This document shows, piece after piece, positions 1 through 12,700 of a stretch of 64,000 nucleotides of DNA (the first letter of the stretch is position 1; every line of letters begins with the position of its first letter). The position numbers were made by a program, and so were the translations under genes. Under the pieces are notes generated by a model. The model did not search any database and was not told the DNA's origin. It saw only the letters and a program-made list of their open reading frames with translations. The DNA is from Zeugodacus cucurbitae (Eukaryota > Arthropoda > Insecta > Diptera > Tephritidae). Location: NCBI RefSeq assembly GCF_028554725.1, contig NC_071667.1, positions 29,469,501-29,533,500 of the forward strand, read 5' to 3'.

Positions 1-905
1 TAATGTTACTGAGATGACACACAATTTGGCCCATATATTCGGAATAAAGTCCACTAGAAAACGAAAATTATTACATATAGTATATGGGGACTGAGATAAT
101 TTCTGTACCAATTTCAGCTATTTTTGCCACCAAGCTACATTATATCCAAGCTTTTACGTTCACTTAATTTTTCTAATATATCTCACATACTATCAAATAT
201 ATACGGTATAAAGTCCACCGGAAGCTTGAAAATTGAATGTGAGGTATATGGGGGCAAGAGGAAATATTGGCCTGATTTTGCCACATTGTTAGAAGGAACA
301 CATCTCGTTTGAATTTATTTAGAATATCTGAGAGATTTATCGATATTTTATTATTTATGAGCCGCAAGCTTCGAGGTCTCATGTTCGATATCTGGGCCCT
401 TGAAGGTTATAGTCTGATTTCGGTGATTTTTATATGGGCTATGCTGCACTAGAAATATATACAGTATTTATACAAAGTTTTGTTCCGATATCTTTACTGG
501 TGCTTAATTTATAGATTGCTAAGTGAAGCACTCAGATGGGCTTCAAAATTGTGATATAAGGAAAGTAGGCGTGGTTGTGAACCGATTTCTCCCATTTTCA
601 AAATTTCAAGGAAATGTTACGAACCACATTTCGTTGAAACTGGTCGAGTAGTTTCTGAGATATGGTTTTTGGCCCGTGGCGTGGTTAGTAGTTTTCAACA
701 TAGCGTTTGTATGGAAGGTAGGCGTGGTTACAATCCGATTTCCTCAATTTTTAGACCGTATAAGGAAATGACCACAATAAACACGTGTACCAAGTTTCAT
801 CAAGATATCTAAATTTTTATTCAAGTTACTTTCAACACACTTGGTACATATAACATTATAGCTAACTCATATTTAACACCTCACTTTATAAAAACCCGAC
901 ATAGA
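1..905 (+). repeat. CTCTCGCAA-family repeat, left end outside window
   Basis: Diverged copy of the commonest interspersed repeat in this window (better copies at 19365-20558, 28634-30117 and 43629-44754). Shared landmarks in order are the 'ggaataaagtccac' segment, 'gttccgatatcttta', the 'gtaggcgtggttgtgaa' box, 'ctgagatatggtttttg', a second 'aggcgtggtta' box and 'caagtttcatcaagatat'. The true left terminus is not in the window. The right part, from 722, belongs to a tandem duplication. The short open frames here (124-312 and its antisense) are not conserved in other copies and I do not regard them as genes. Confidence 0.7.
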
Positions 906-1849
906 GATGCTGGTTAAAATACTATGTTTTAAATTTTAAATTTTTTATCGATAGGGAGCAATATTTCTTAAATTCTTTAGAATCCACATTTCAATCCACG
1001 TAGGTTCTGCCATGTATGTTCAGTTTTTTTTTATTTTGCAAAATATATGAATTATATTAGAAAAACTAATAAAATTATCTTAAATATTTCTTTTATTAAA
1101 TATCATATTTAAATAATTTTTATTATTTGATAAAGAAGTTTTAGATTTTCGTTTTAGTAATATATTCTTATTATTTTTATTTATATTATAATACTATTGC
1201 ATGAAAATATATATGGGAATGTAAATTTTTGTCGTTATATTTTCATTATTTAATCAGATTTTTGATGTTGTAAAGTCATTGGGTAGCGTGGTTACAATCC
1301 GATTTCCTCAATTTTTAGACCGTATAAGGAAATGGCCACAATAAACACGTGTACCAAGTTTCATCAAGATATCTAAATTTTTATTCAAGTTACTTTCAAC
1401 ACACTTGGTACATATAACATTATAGCTAACTCATATTTAACACCTCACTTTATAAAAACCCGACATAGAGATGCTGGTTAAAATACTATGTTTTAAATTT
1501 TAAATTTTTTATCGATAGGGAGCAATATTTCTTAAATTCTTTAGAATCCACATTTCAATCCACGTAGGTTCTGCCATGTATGTTCAGTTTTTTTTTATTT
1601 TGCAAAATATATGAATTATATTAGAAAAACTAATAAAATTATCTTAAATATTTCTTTTATTAAATATCATATTTAAATAATTTTTATTATTTGATAAAGA
1701 AGTTTTAGATTTTCGTTTTAGTAATATATTCTTATTATTTTTATTTATATTATAATACTATTGCATGAAAATATATATGGGAATGTAAATTTTTGTCGTT
1801 ATATTTTCATTATTTAATCAGATTTTTGATGTTGTAAAGTCATTGGGTA
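722..1849. repeat. 564-bp tandem direct duplication (two copies)
   Basis: Bases 722-1285 recur directly at 1286-1849 with a constant offset of 564. On reading through I saw one difference (an A near 771 is G in the second copy). Each unit holds the right part of the CTCTCGCAA-family repeat plus about 380 bp of AT-rich DNA, ending in 'cattgggtagc'. The near identity means a recent duplication or an assembly artefact. It lies in an intron of the FARP/Cdep gene and carries no coding sequence. Confidence 0.93.
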
Positions 1850-2370
1850 GCGAATTTTCATTTAATATATTCGTTGTAGACAAGTCTAAATAGCTTCAGT
1901 TCTTTGTGTTCACATTTACATATATAAAGCTATCTTTGGTGTCTGCAATACGAAAGCTTCTATAAATATAAGCATACTAGTTGATTTCTGTTTACAAATT
2001 GTTGGTGGATAAGAAATATTTATATAGAACTATCCACTTCATTATTTGGTTTCCTTATTATCTTGTAATAGCTAAATATTTTTATTTGAATTTTTCGTAT
2101 TTCTGTTGACAATTTAAAATTAATTTTTAATAATTTATATTTTATTTGTTATAATGTTAATAAACGTTATGTAGAGTTCTTCATAAACTAGAAAAGATAA
2201 TGAAAAGTTTTACAACTAAAATGTTACAAATGAAAATTAACAAATAATAATATAAAAACGAAAAGCATTTGAAACTAAATAAAAACTAAAAACGCATTCA
2301 AATAAAACAAAAACATAAACGAGCATGCAAATAAAAACGTGGTATCCTCTTGTCTTTTCTTTTGCTGCAG
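1850..2370 (+). other. Intron sequence, nothing else recognised
   Basis: AT-rich sequence with many stops, between the tandem duplication and the first linker exon. It ends in a good acceptor: a pyrimidine-rich stretch then 'tttgctgcag'. I see no repeat or RNA gene. Confidence 0.6.
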
Positions 2371-2477
2371 GTCACAGTCATTCCGGCAAGGGCCTTTGAA
2401 TGCTAGTAGCCGAAGTCAGTCGCATACGTATGTGAACTCCAGCATTTCAGCCAATCCCCTTCTCCCAATTGACACTG
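2371..2477 (+). CDS. Cdep: FARP/Cdep linker exon a (107 nt)
   Basis: Small coding exon between the FERM region (expected upstream of this window) and the RhoGEF region. It is bounded by acceptor 'tttgctgcag' and donor 'gtttgt' at 2478. Only one frame is open: one base completes a split codon, then 35 codons rich in Ser, Asn and Gln (it starts SQSFRQGPLNASS and ends PLLPIDT), then one base G. The exon before it must therefore leave two bases. This is disordered linker with no domain. Its length is not a multiple of 3, so skipping it changes the downstream frame; see exons b and c. Assignment to Cdep rests on strand, position and phase agreement with the DH/PH exons. It would be read only in spliced transcripts. 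Confidence 0.6.
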
Positions 2478-2687
2478 GTTTGTATTGTTTTAAGATTTTG
2501 TGTTTTCCATTTAAGATTTTTCGTTTCTTCTTTAGTAATATCTGTTTTAGCTATTCGAAAGTAGCATTTGCAATGCAATATGATCGTATTAGATTAAGAA
2601 ACTTATTTTAAATAACTTATATAAGATAAATCAATAACTATTATTTTAATTTAATTTAATTTCTTCCATCTTTGTTGCACAATAAAG

Positions 2688-2803
2688 CGGATTGGGATTA
2701 TCGCAATCAATGCACCGCCTCGACGACGCTTTCTCTGACGAAGAAGGCAGCGGATACCTTGGATCGCCGACAAGACAATCCTACAGACCACACGCGTTCT
2801 CAA
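2688..2803 (+). CDS. Cdep: FARP/Cdep linker exon b (116 nt), open in two frames
   Basis: Bounded by acceptor 'cacaataaag' and donor 'gtaaat' at 2804. Two frames are open end to end. Frame Z (needs two incoming bases) includes SQSMHRLDDAFSDEEGSG and a later SPTRQSYRPHAFS; it looks like acidic/Ser linker and is what results if exon a is skipped. Frame X (needs one incoming base, as after exon a) gives a Thr/Lys/Asp-rich stretch including KKAADTLDRRQDNPT. Exons a and b are both 2 mod 3, so either one alone reaches the RhoGEF exon at 20730 in frame, as mutually exclusive exons would. I judge frame Z more protein-like but cannot settle it from sequence. Confidence 0.55.
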
Positions 2804-2871
2804 GTAAATAAATATTCAACTTTTCTATTCAATATTTAGAATTTCATTTAATATCCATGCTATGTACCTAG

Positions 2872-3106
2872 GTCACAGCAGCCCAGGTGGAGATCTATCA
2901 GACGAAGAATTATGCTCCGGAATCGCCAACATTGGCGGAGGAACAGCAACACCACTCGGCAGCGGCTATGGACCAAATGAATTCGAACCGCTCTGTCTCT
3001 CCTCAGGGGCCGGGGTCGTGGACTTCGCCCAACCACAGCAGTCAGCAACACAACAATATGCGCGCCCAAGATCAGGCTCGTGCGCATCCAGGCGATCACA
3101 GTTTAG
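2872..3106 (+). CDS. Cdep: FARP/Cdep linker exon c (235 nt), open in two frames
   Basis: Acceptor 'tatgtacctag', donor 'ggtaagtc' at 3107. Two frames are open for all 78 codons. Frame X (phase 0 entry, reached after a+b) starts VTAAQVEIYQTKNYAPESPT, is Gln/Asn/Ser-rich and exits with one base, in phase with the RhoGEF exon at 20730. Frame Z (after a or b alone) starts HSSPGGDLSDEELCSG, is Gly/Ser-rich and exits with two bases, in phase with the large exon if that begins at 3750. The third frame has a stop. No domain is recognised; this is low-complexity linker. The frame used decides whether the chain continues into DH-PH or into the giant tail. Confidence 0.55.
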
Positions 3107-3749
3107 GTAAGTCGAATATTTCACACATCAGTAGAGCAGGCGATTTCTCAGTTGTAGTATTTAATTTATTATTGGAAATGTGAAATTACCTTTTATGCAG
3201 ATATTTTTTATTATAGTATTTATAATTGTTTATGCATTTGTTTTTCTGAAATCGAATTGGTATGATATCTTAGTCCTTCATACCATAAATTATTTGGGTA
3301 TTATGTTTATTGGAGACAACTAACTCGAACTGAGATGAATTGGAAATTTCCAAAACAAAAAATGTGTAAAGCGTTGCTTTCTTGTGGTATGATTTTCATC
3401 ACAGTCTTCGACTTGGTCTTGTCTAAAAAACGATTATACACAGTTTATTTTTTAATCCATTCAAAAGCCGGCAATTATTTCTTCTTTATGTTTTATCCTA
3501 CATAACTGTGTTAAGTCCCTAATTTTACGTACTTTTGAAAAAAGAAGAAGTGTTTTGTGCATGGAGGTTCATTTCGTGATTTTCGGTTGAGTATTTATGG
3601 TTTGTATTAATATGCTTGGAAGGATATTTTGGAATTGCTTTGGCTAACTATATATCTCTTCAAATCTCGTTATGCCCCACGATATCGTCGTTTTGGAATG
3701 AATCAATACATCGTGGTGTAGGTCTGAGCCACTTGTCCCACTTATACAG
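3107..3749 (+). other. Intron before the large exon, with two candidate acceptors
   Basis: AT-rich intron with a branch-point-like 'ggctaac' near 3641. Candidate acceptors are 3719-3720 ('gtggtgtag', poor pyrimidine tract) and 3748-3749 ('cccacttatacag', better tract). The second fits a two-base incoming phase and the frame of the large exon; the first fits a one-base phase. The large frame is also open upstream to 3616, but I think that part is intron by chance. Confidence 0.5.
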
Positions 3750-6700
3750 CAGCAGCACCCCTCGTCGAGTCTCAGTGGCATCTCAAGCGTATGCCCCTGC
3801 GTCGCCGCAGCTCATGCACACCAACACCAGCAACAGCAACACCATCAACACTATCACAACCAACACAGTGGGTCTATCGGTGGATCTCAGCAGCTCTATG
3901 GAGTTGGAACAGGAGGAGGATTTGGAGGAGGAGGAGGAATTAGTCGAGGAGGAAGCGGATTCGGACTTGACAGCATCTACAACCAATCGGGAGAGTATGG
4001 TATCAGCGGCGCCGGGCCCTGCCCTTCATCAGCAGCTTCGGTCACAGGAGTGCCAATCGCAAACTGTCACCCCAGTCCATTATAGCAGTACCAATTATTC
4101 GATGTCTAAACAGTGTTTGCTTAATAATAATAACTCAACCGAAACTGAAACAGATAATATCATATACACAGACATAAACGACATTGGACATTACAAATAT
4201 CCAGACTTTATAAGTATTACCCCCAAACCTGAAAATAAGATATCCAATTCCGAAAATTTAAATCTGAATGATCGTAACGACATTTATGCGACTGTTAATC
4301 GCAAAACTAAATCCAAATCACGAGAGAAACACTTCAGTGATGAGTTTATTGATGAATCTATATTGCAGTACACACGTGCCAAACAAATGGGCATAACCGA
4401 TATGAAAGAGCAAAACGGGCATTTCGAACCTGAACGTGGGTTTTCGAGTCTTAATTATCAATATCACAATGATTTGAATCATCCGTCTGACTCGTCTTCG
4501 TCATATTTCGGAACTGGGTTCGGTACTAAACGCTATGCGACCGCAGAGCGTGTTAAACTAACTCATTCCGAAAATTATCTCACACCGTCAATGGACTCAC
4601 AGAGCTCTATGTCGGGCATAGGAGGTGCAACGGCACGACGCCATACGCACTCGCTGCCTCGCAATTCCGAACTGTCCGGTGTAGATTCTGTGGATTCCTA
4701 TGATAGTCACTATATTACTCATCACGCTCACTCGATTGGTAATTTGCGCCCAAACACAAACATAACAAACAGTTATTTATTATTCAATGATAGCAAGCCG
4801 GTAAGCTCCGCTGAGGAACGCAGCCCCGTCGGTTCACCTTTGAATCGTTTTAAGACTTCGTCGGAAAAACTTGAATTTGAAATATCTTCCGGCAACTTGT
4901 ACTCTACTAGTCAGTACAATAAAGAGGCGTATGAAGGGGAGAACATTTACGACCAAGTTGAGAAGGAGTCCTGGTTGAAGAGTAGTTCTTGCAAAGATCT
5001 GTATGATTTCTCTTCGTTTTATGAAAGCGAAAAGTCCAAGCCAATGACTGCTTTCGACAAGGAGTTCCTCTCGTTTAATCGTATTGACTCTCCCGTTACC
5101 CGTTACGATGATTCGAGACATTCAATGTATTTTACTAAAAACCATTCAATTGATGCCACTCAAGACTTTTCCCCATTGCCCAATTCAAAAGTTTATTCCT
5201 CAAGTTACCCTGGCAGTACGTATAACACCCATGAACACCAAAACAAGCGTGCTTACGGGCATCAGATTGACTACGCTGGTTCCCAAGATGATATTTCGCA
5301 GGATAGTTATGAGTTGCTTGAAAAGTATGACATTGACTTTTTCAGTGGTCGTCGACGATCAGATGACCATATGCGCTCGTGTTCGCTCGACTCGGGTAAC
5401 TACATTCCGAGTGATGATGAATCTGTTTCTGAGCAGCATAAATATCGTTCGGCAATGGATGTCAAATGCAAGTCGGCCGTTGATATAATGAATGAAATTT
5501 GGGATTCGGAAGATCCGCGCTACTTACCACGTGAGAAGTTATGCGTGAAGTCGGAAGGCAGTTTTTACAAAAAGGTCAAAGAGGCACTTTCTCGCACTTC
5601 TAGTCAAGAGAGTCGTAGTGAAGTCTTTGAGACGAAAATGTCGCGTAGCTCAGATTCTAGCAAAAAATCGCGTGACAGTTTGTATCACACTGACAGCAAA
5701 AAGTCCCGGGAAACAACCAAGAGTAAGACATCAGTGGCATCTAGTCAAGACTCAAAAGAGTCACTAATAGGTGACTGTTTCGGGCGCAACTATGAGATGC
5801 CAACCACCACGGGAAAGAAGCTAAAGCATTTAAACAAAAAGGATCAATATGAAAAATATCAGCAATCCAGTCAAGAGTCAAAGAGTGATTACTATGATGC
5901 CGTGGAGGGTGTTGAAACTGATAGCTTGTGCGGTCGGCCGAAAGTAAAAAGCCACGATTGTTTATTGTCCGACACACACAGCTCGACAGCAAATAGCTCG
6001 TTCTACGACAGTCGCGACACTTATTCAACATTTCCGAGCAACAAGTCACACAAAACATCAAAAGTACACTCGATAAGTCTTCAAAATGTGGAAATTGAGC
6101 GTAATACTAAATCTTTCGGAAGCAAATCTCCAGATGGAGCTTCGACACCGGCATCAGGTAAGAAATGCAAAGAAAAAGAAATTCAAACTAACGACTCTAT
6201 TGATCAAACGGCGCCAATTAAAAAAGTGGACTCGCAGTCGTCAAAAATTTCTGTGTTCAGACGACGTTCAGACAGTGAGAATATTTTCAGTTTCGACCAG
6301 GATCGCATTGAGTGCATTCAGAATTATACCAAACAGTGGGAAGTACAAGGCAAAGAAGAGAAAACCAAACAAAGCCCAGAGTACCCCTTAACACCGGAAC
6401 TAGTTTCCGAATTTGAAAAACAGCAGGCTCGTGCTGCAAAGCAAAAGGTGACTCGTAAGGAAGAGTTGATGGCTAAAACCCATTTCGAAGAGTATAATCC
6501 GATTATGGCTCCCCTCAACTATTCACATGCTACCGTTGAGCGAACTAAAAGTGATCCGAATTCATTAGCGAACCGCGCGCGTCTTGGCAGCAACTCTCGT
6601 CGGCATGTGTTGATGCATCAGAAATCCATAGACTTAACTCCAGCCGATTCTAGTGATGAAGATTATATCTACAAGCAAATACCGAGCGCTCCGCCGCTTT

Positions 6701-9700
6701 GCAAGGCACATGGTAATTTTGAGATTCCAAAGTGTTTTGATGTGCCCCCAGTTCTGACTGATATTCCAAAAACCGGTTTTGAGTTGCCAAAGAGCTTCTT
6801 CAGAGAGTACGATAGACGTTTTCCAAAAGTTTTGAAAGATGAAATACCATACGTACTGCACAAGCGTCATATAATGAACGGCACCGCACCTACACTAGGA
6901 GAAAAGAAACACATTAAACCAAAATCGCCGAAATCGCCAAAGTCTCCGAAATCACCAAAATCTCCGAAATCACCAAAGGCGGAAGCCATAAAAGCCGCTA
7001 CTTCAGCTAGTCAGGTCGCCGATTTTCTACCAGACATATTGGACAGCTTGTTGCCAGCTGAAACCAAGGAATTTCTATTTACTCAAAATATTGATCTCTC
7101 TAAAGTTGATCCTATAACTTTGGAAGTTAATAAGTCCATACCGACAATTGAGTTATCTTCACCTAAGCGGGATATTACTAAACAAATGGATCCGTCTTTG
7201 TTGGAGAAATTAAATAAAAAACTTAGTCAAATAGAAAGTGATTCCGCAACATCTTCGCGGACAGAAAGTATACAACAACAAAAGAATAAACTTGAGCAAA
7301 AGCAAATAGAACTTATACAAAATCTCCGCAAAGAACTGCAAGCCAATACCAGAAAAGTGATAAAGCCACGTATAATACCAAAAACAAAAATTTCAAATAA
7401 ACCCAAGAAAGCTAAAACTCGCATTACATCATTTTCCTCCGACGATGAAAGTTTGGACTCAGACGATGTTTTTGGTTCGGCTGAAGCCATACCTGCGCGA
7501 CTGGAGTTTTCACCTCCTCAATCACGTAAAGAAATAGAACCAATACTGCGAATTGAGCAGAGCCGTTTAATATCGGCTGCTTGGGGCCGTGGACAGACTA
7601 TGAGTTCAACAGAAATTGAAGGTTCACCGCCACAATGTCGTCGGCTTGCTGAACTGGAAAGCCGTTACCACACACAAAAACTAGATCCGCAATATGCTAA
7701 TACTACGGAGTTGAGACGTATTTCTGAGAGATCGATTTCCATTCCGTCCTCAGAAGATGAGCCATTGCACATTCCACCCAGACGTATGGATGAGTGCACT
7801 AACGATTATCAACGCAACGAAAATATTCCGTCACCAATATTAGAACACGCCGAGTTTTTCCGCAGCAATGATGATATTTACGAAACTTGTCAAGAGGAAA
7901 AAATTATGGAATCCGATATTGATTATACTCTTAAGAAGAAATCATCACCACGTACGGAGATTCCAAAATCGAAAGCCAAATTTATTGAAGAAATCATAGA
8001 TTCTTCAATAGTGATGCGATCTAAAGGTCATGCACCGATACTCTTTGCACATGCTCGTCTCAATTTGTCCGAAGGTTCAGTATCACTCCAACGACAAAAA
8101 GCTACTCAAGAGTCTCCAACCACCGAGAGACGTACTAAGAGCCTGGATACCCCAGTCATATCACTACACCGGCTTCCACCTATGAATGCATTTTCATCGA
8201 AAGATGATACAGTTGGTTTTGAAGAGGAAGCCGAAATATTGGAAGAAAAATCACTGGAACGAGGAACCCGTATTCCACAAGATGATGATACTGCTGACAG
8301 CATACACTCCTGCGCTGGATCTATACCGACACAGACGAGTTATCACACTGCACGAAAAGATTCTTTACTGAATACAGTGGCCATTGATGAGGAAGAGATG
8401 CAATTATTGAATCAGCTTAAGTTTATAGAGAAAATTGCACTGCAAGGTGTCAAAATAAAAGCAAAGAAAAAGTCGAAGATGAGACTTAGGAGTGGGGATC
8501 ATCTAATTTTGGATATACCTAAGTATCGTTTTACTGACTGGTCGCCCTATAGCTCAGCAAATAGTTCTCGAAAAACATCACCGGGAGTTTCGCGAACTAG
8601 TAGTATTGAAAGTACTGGCAAAGGTAAGTTTAAAATGGGGCCAAAGTCTCCAGAGAGTACCAAATTAAAGGCAGGCACATCACGAAGTCGTCCAGAATCT
8701 CGACGTACCAGTGTGGATGATATTAAGACAAAAGACAGTAAAGGAAAGAAATCGAGCCCAAAAGAGCGTCCTCGTTCTATTGAAGCTCGTCGTCTGAGCA
8801 AAGATAAAAGCAAGTCTCAAGAGGAAACAGAAGCAGATATTGCTAAAAGAAAAGAACGACAACAAAAATTATATGAGTCCGCTATGAAACAGACTATTAC
8901 CATGCTTAGCCCTGTTAAAGATTCACTGCCGCCATTCCCAGCTCCTGAAGATAAAATCTCAGTGAAAACGGATGGAGATAAAATTATAATAGAAACAGAG
9001 TTCAAGAGCAAAGCTGAAGATCATGTTTTAATAGCAAAATCTCCACGAAAGTTGGACACTTCATTAGTCAAATTTAGTCGCAGTTTCGATGAAGGTCGTA
9101 GCCCAGATAAGTTAGACAAAGCGAATCGTAGCTTCGAAGATCGAAATAAATCTTTTGAGGAATCAGAAAAATCAGACGTACCGGATGACATGGTTATTAA
9201 GTCTCCTAAGAAAATCGCCAAAAGCCAAGAGATTAAACAAAAGATTGAAGGAAGTGTTGTACATAAAAAAATTGATGGTAAATCTAGTAGTTTGGAGAAA
9301 CCAGCTGAACATCATTATTTGGGTACTGATATAAAGGCAAAAAGCCTTGATGATAAAAAACCTTCGCCAACTTCGGAGCCAAAGAAAGTCGACGAAAAAT
9401 CGACCATACGAAGTGCTATTGGTGATCGACGTATGTTCGCACATCAATACAATGTTCATGAAGATATAGATATGCAGGCGGTTATTTCGGAAAGACGATC
9501 ATTGGAAATACTAAAGCGATCCTTGCCATCCGAAGATACAAAAGAGAGTGATGGCACCTACAGCCGTAAACCATCCACGGCAGAGAGCTTGGATTCGTTT
9601 GTGTCAGCAGATGATAGCCATTCACCAGCGAGTAAATCTCCAATTCCACCAGAAGTATATCCACATCGTGTACCAACGATTGAATGCGAAGAGCCATCTA

Positions 9701-12700
9701 TTGAGGAAGACGATAACTCGGGAGAATGTCGTCATTTAAAAGTGTCTCGTCAAGATACTAATCGGTTAAGTTTGGATCGTAGTCGTAGCGATGAGACAGG
9801 CTCTTGGATAACTGTTGAATGTGATGAATTCGTGGGTTCTGATACTTCTGATAATGAACCCCGAACTTTGGAGCCAGATCGTAACATATTAGAGACGCAA
9901 GCAACTTTGGAAGATGCTATTCCGTTAGAATACTCCAATTGCGCTACGCCTACATCCGACTTGAATATTTTAGTAACACCGCCTAACACGAGTCCAATGA
10001 TTGAGAAATCGGTTTTAGAAACATTTGAAAAACAAGCTGAAACATCCGAAACTAAGAAGAAACATAGCTTGGAGAAACAAAGCGATAAATCTAAAAGTTC
10101 TGACTCATGGACCAGTGGGGAAAAGGATGTTAGTCCTCATCGGGGAGAACATCTTCAAGATTGGAGTTTATCTGTAAGTGGTGGTAAGGAGAAGAGTTCT
10201 ATGGACGAAGAGTCTAGCGTAAGCTGCTCCATTGCAAGACCGTTGGGAATTTCCCAAGATTTCGGAGACATTGAGGAGAAAAAATGTCAAGAACTTAAAC
10301 AAAGAATGTTAAAATTAGAGGTTGGTAATGAAGGAGATGTAGGAGAATCAGCTAAGCTGACAAAAACTAGCCCTACTGCTTCGAATGAAGCCACACCAAC
10401 AAATGAGACAAAAGTCATTATAAAGAAACCAACAACTCCAACTTTGGAGAAACAAAGCCCCATAGATTTAGGCATTAGCACCGAAAGTTTTTTGGATCCA
10501 ATTGATGAAAAACTAACAAAGCTTCTACAGCGAAATGAGGATAGTGAATCTAGTTCTGGTGCTTCAAAAAAACCACCAAAAATTGAAAAACCTGCACGTA
10601 CTAGCGTCGGTAAAAAACTGGCCGTAGTCAAAACTGATGGTGGAGATAAGACTGGAAAATCTGGAAGTAGCTCACAAGAATCAAAGTCAAGTTTTGATTC
10701 GAAAGGATCATTAAGTGTGGAATCGCGGGGATCATTTGAAACCGAAAGCAGCTCTGGTTCAATGGGAGCGGCACATCGGAGAGGAGAATTAGTACAGAAG
10801 GAGCAACAGTCAACATGGAAGCCATTCCCAATAGAAAGCTCTGGCAGCTCTAGTACAGATGATCCTTGGCACCACATTGAAACTGATGGCTATGAGAGGT
10901 ACGATGCCAACAATCCATTACGCGATTCCTCTGATAGTGATTTAAAAGAGGTATCACCAGATGACCAAAAAGAAAGTGACACAAGCTTTCAAGATGAATT
11001 AAATGATTTCCCAACTACATTTGGTTATCCGGCGATGACAAGCTCATTGGGTGGTATTGGAGTAAATCCAACGGATATAATTGGTTATACCACCGGTTTT
11101 ACTTTGGGAAGAACCTTATCGCGAATATCAGAACGTAGTACAGCCTCGGAAAAATCTAGTATGGAAGACGATGTTAGTAAGGCATCTACTCATTCAGTAA
11201 GCATGCGCGACGAATCTGTTGGTTCCACAGATCACCAACCAAGTTTAAGTTCAGATTCTCGCAGCAATACGAATTTGGCTTATATATCAGATGCCGATCG
11301 ACGTACGTCGGCCGAAATGCCAGAAATTCCTTGTGACTCTGCAACTGGCGATCGACTTTCAAGCATCGGTAGCTTTAATGAACCGAAGTCTCCGATTGTT
11401 GTGACCGGACGCTTTTCTGTCACTCAAGTCGAAGAACAACAAGGCGATGATGTAGACAGACACACACTTATGTGTCTTTCAAATGCAGGAAGTCAAGATT
11501 CAGAAGACTGGCCACTTCCCGAAATACCTTTCGATCATGTACCAGTAAAACCAGTGGAGTCCATTTATCAAATGCCCGATTTGGATAAACCTGTACCGAA
11601 AACATTTTGTTGGAAAGCTAGTAAATCGTTCCAATCACAAGATTCGCAAGAGTGGCCTTCTCCACCTGCTAGTGCTATGGAACCTCCACTAATAATTGAA
11701 GATATAGAAACCTATTATGCCACGGAGGCACAAAGTGCTGATCAAGTTATGATTGAGTCTTTCACAGCAACTGATAGAACAGACGACGATATACAATCAC
11801 AAGCCGACGATAGGCTCTCTAATGAAGATTTTCCTATTACTCCACCAGATGTAGCGAAAGTATTACCTTACGAGGATACGGCATATTTAATGTCCGCAGC
11901 ATTTGAAGATAAAGATTTCGGTAATGAGGATACCCAACACGATACACCAACATGTTTAAGTTCAACCTTAAGTGCGGCTTCATGCCTCTCGTCTTCATTT
12001 AATGTGACTTGCTCATCATCGCAAAAATCAACTCAAATCTCCCCTATTCGGAAAGATTCCAGTCCCGACTCGGTAATTATATCCCAACCAACACGTTCTC
12101 CAACCATGCGTAGTCCAATTTCTGAAGATGAGGTTTTATCAAGTGATGATGTGTTTATGCCTGGCACCGTAAAAATTCAATTACCATCAGACGAAAATCG
12201 AACCACAGAGTATTTGCGAAAGTTGTCCCGGGGTTCAAATAATTCTGATACCTCCATCGATGATATTCTATCAACATCTGGAACATTTATGGAGGATCAG
12301 ACCACGGTACGGCGTAATTATGAATCACGTCTTAGTACTGGTTCTTATAAGAAGTGTAGCCATTCTAGTCATTCCGAAGAAGAGACAAGTTCTATTGGAA
12401 CGGATTTGGATGGCACTGTGCGGATGGGTTTACAACAAAAGAAATGTACACATAGCTCCCATTCGGAGGATACGTCGATTGGATTGAGTATTTCTGAATG
12501 GTCAACGGGCACCAACACAGTCCGCCAATATGCTAATCTCTCCGGATCAGATAGTCTGTCGGCAGTGTCAACCCAATCATGTGCCAAAAGTGAGAAGTCG
12601 AATCATACGAAGTCTAGCATGAGCTCAATAAACAAATCGGCCGAAAGCTTGAATGAACAAAGTGGAAGCTTTTCAAAAGGACTTTCTGGTGACAATGGTT

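Noticed and set aside
3616..3749. ATG at 3616 as start of the giant protein
   Set aside because: Poor start context; the stretch resembles intron with branch point and pyrimidine tract, and a good acceptor at 3749 fits the linker exons.
5084..5488. 134-codon sense frame offset inside the giant exon
   Set aside because: Out-of-frame shadow of the main frame with no motif.
6913..6981. Short regular repeats as a CRISPR array
   Set aside because: In-frame coding repeat of a eukaryotic gene with no spacers.
10287..10877. 196-codon antisense open frame inside the giant exon
   Set aside because: Mirror of Ser/Glu/Lys-rich sense codons; no motif, no splice or start context, and the sense frame is clearly the coding one.
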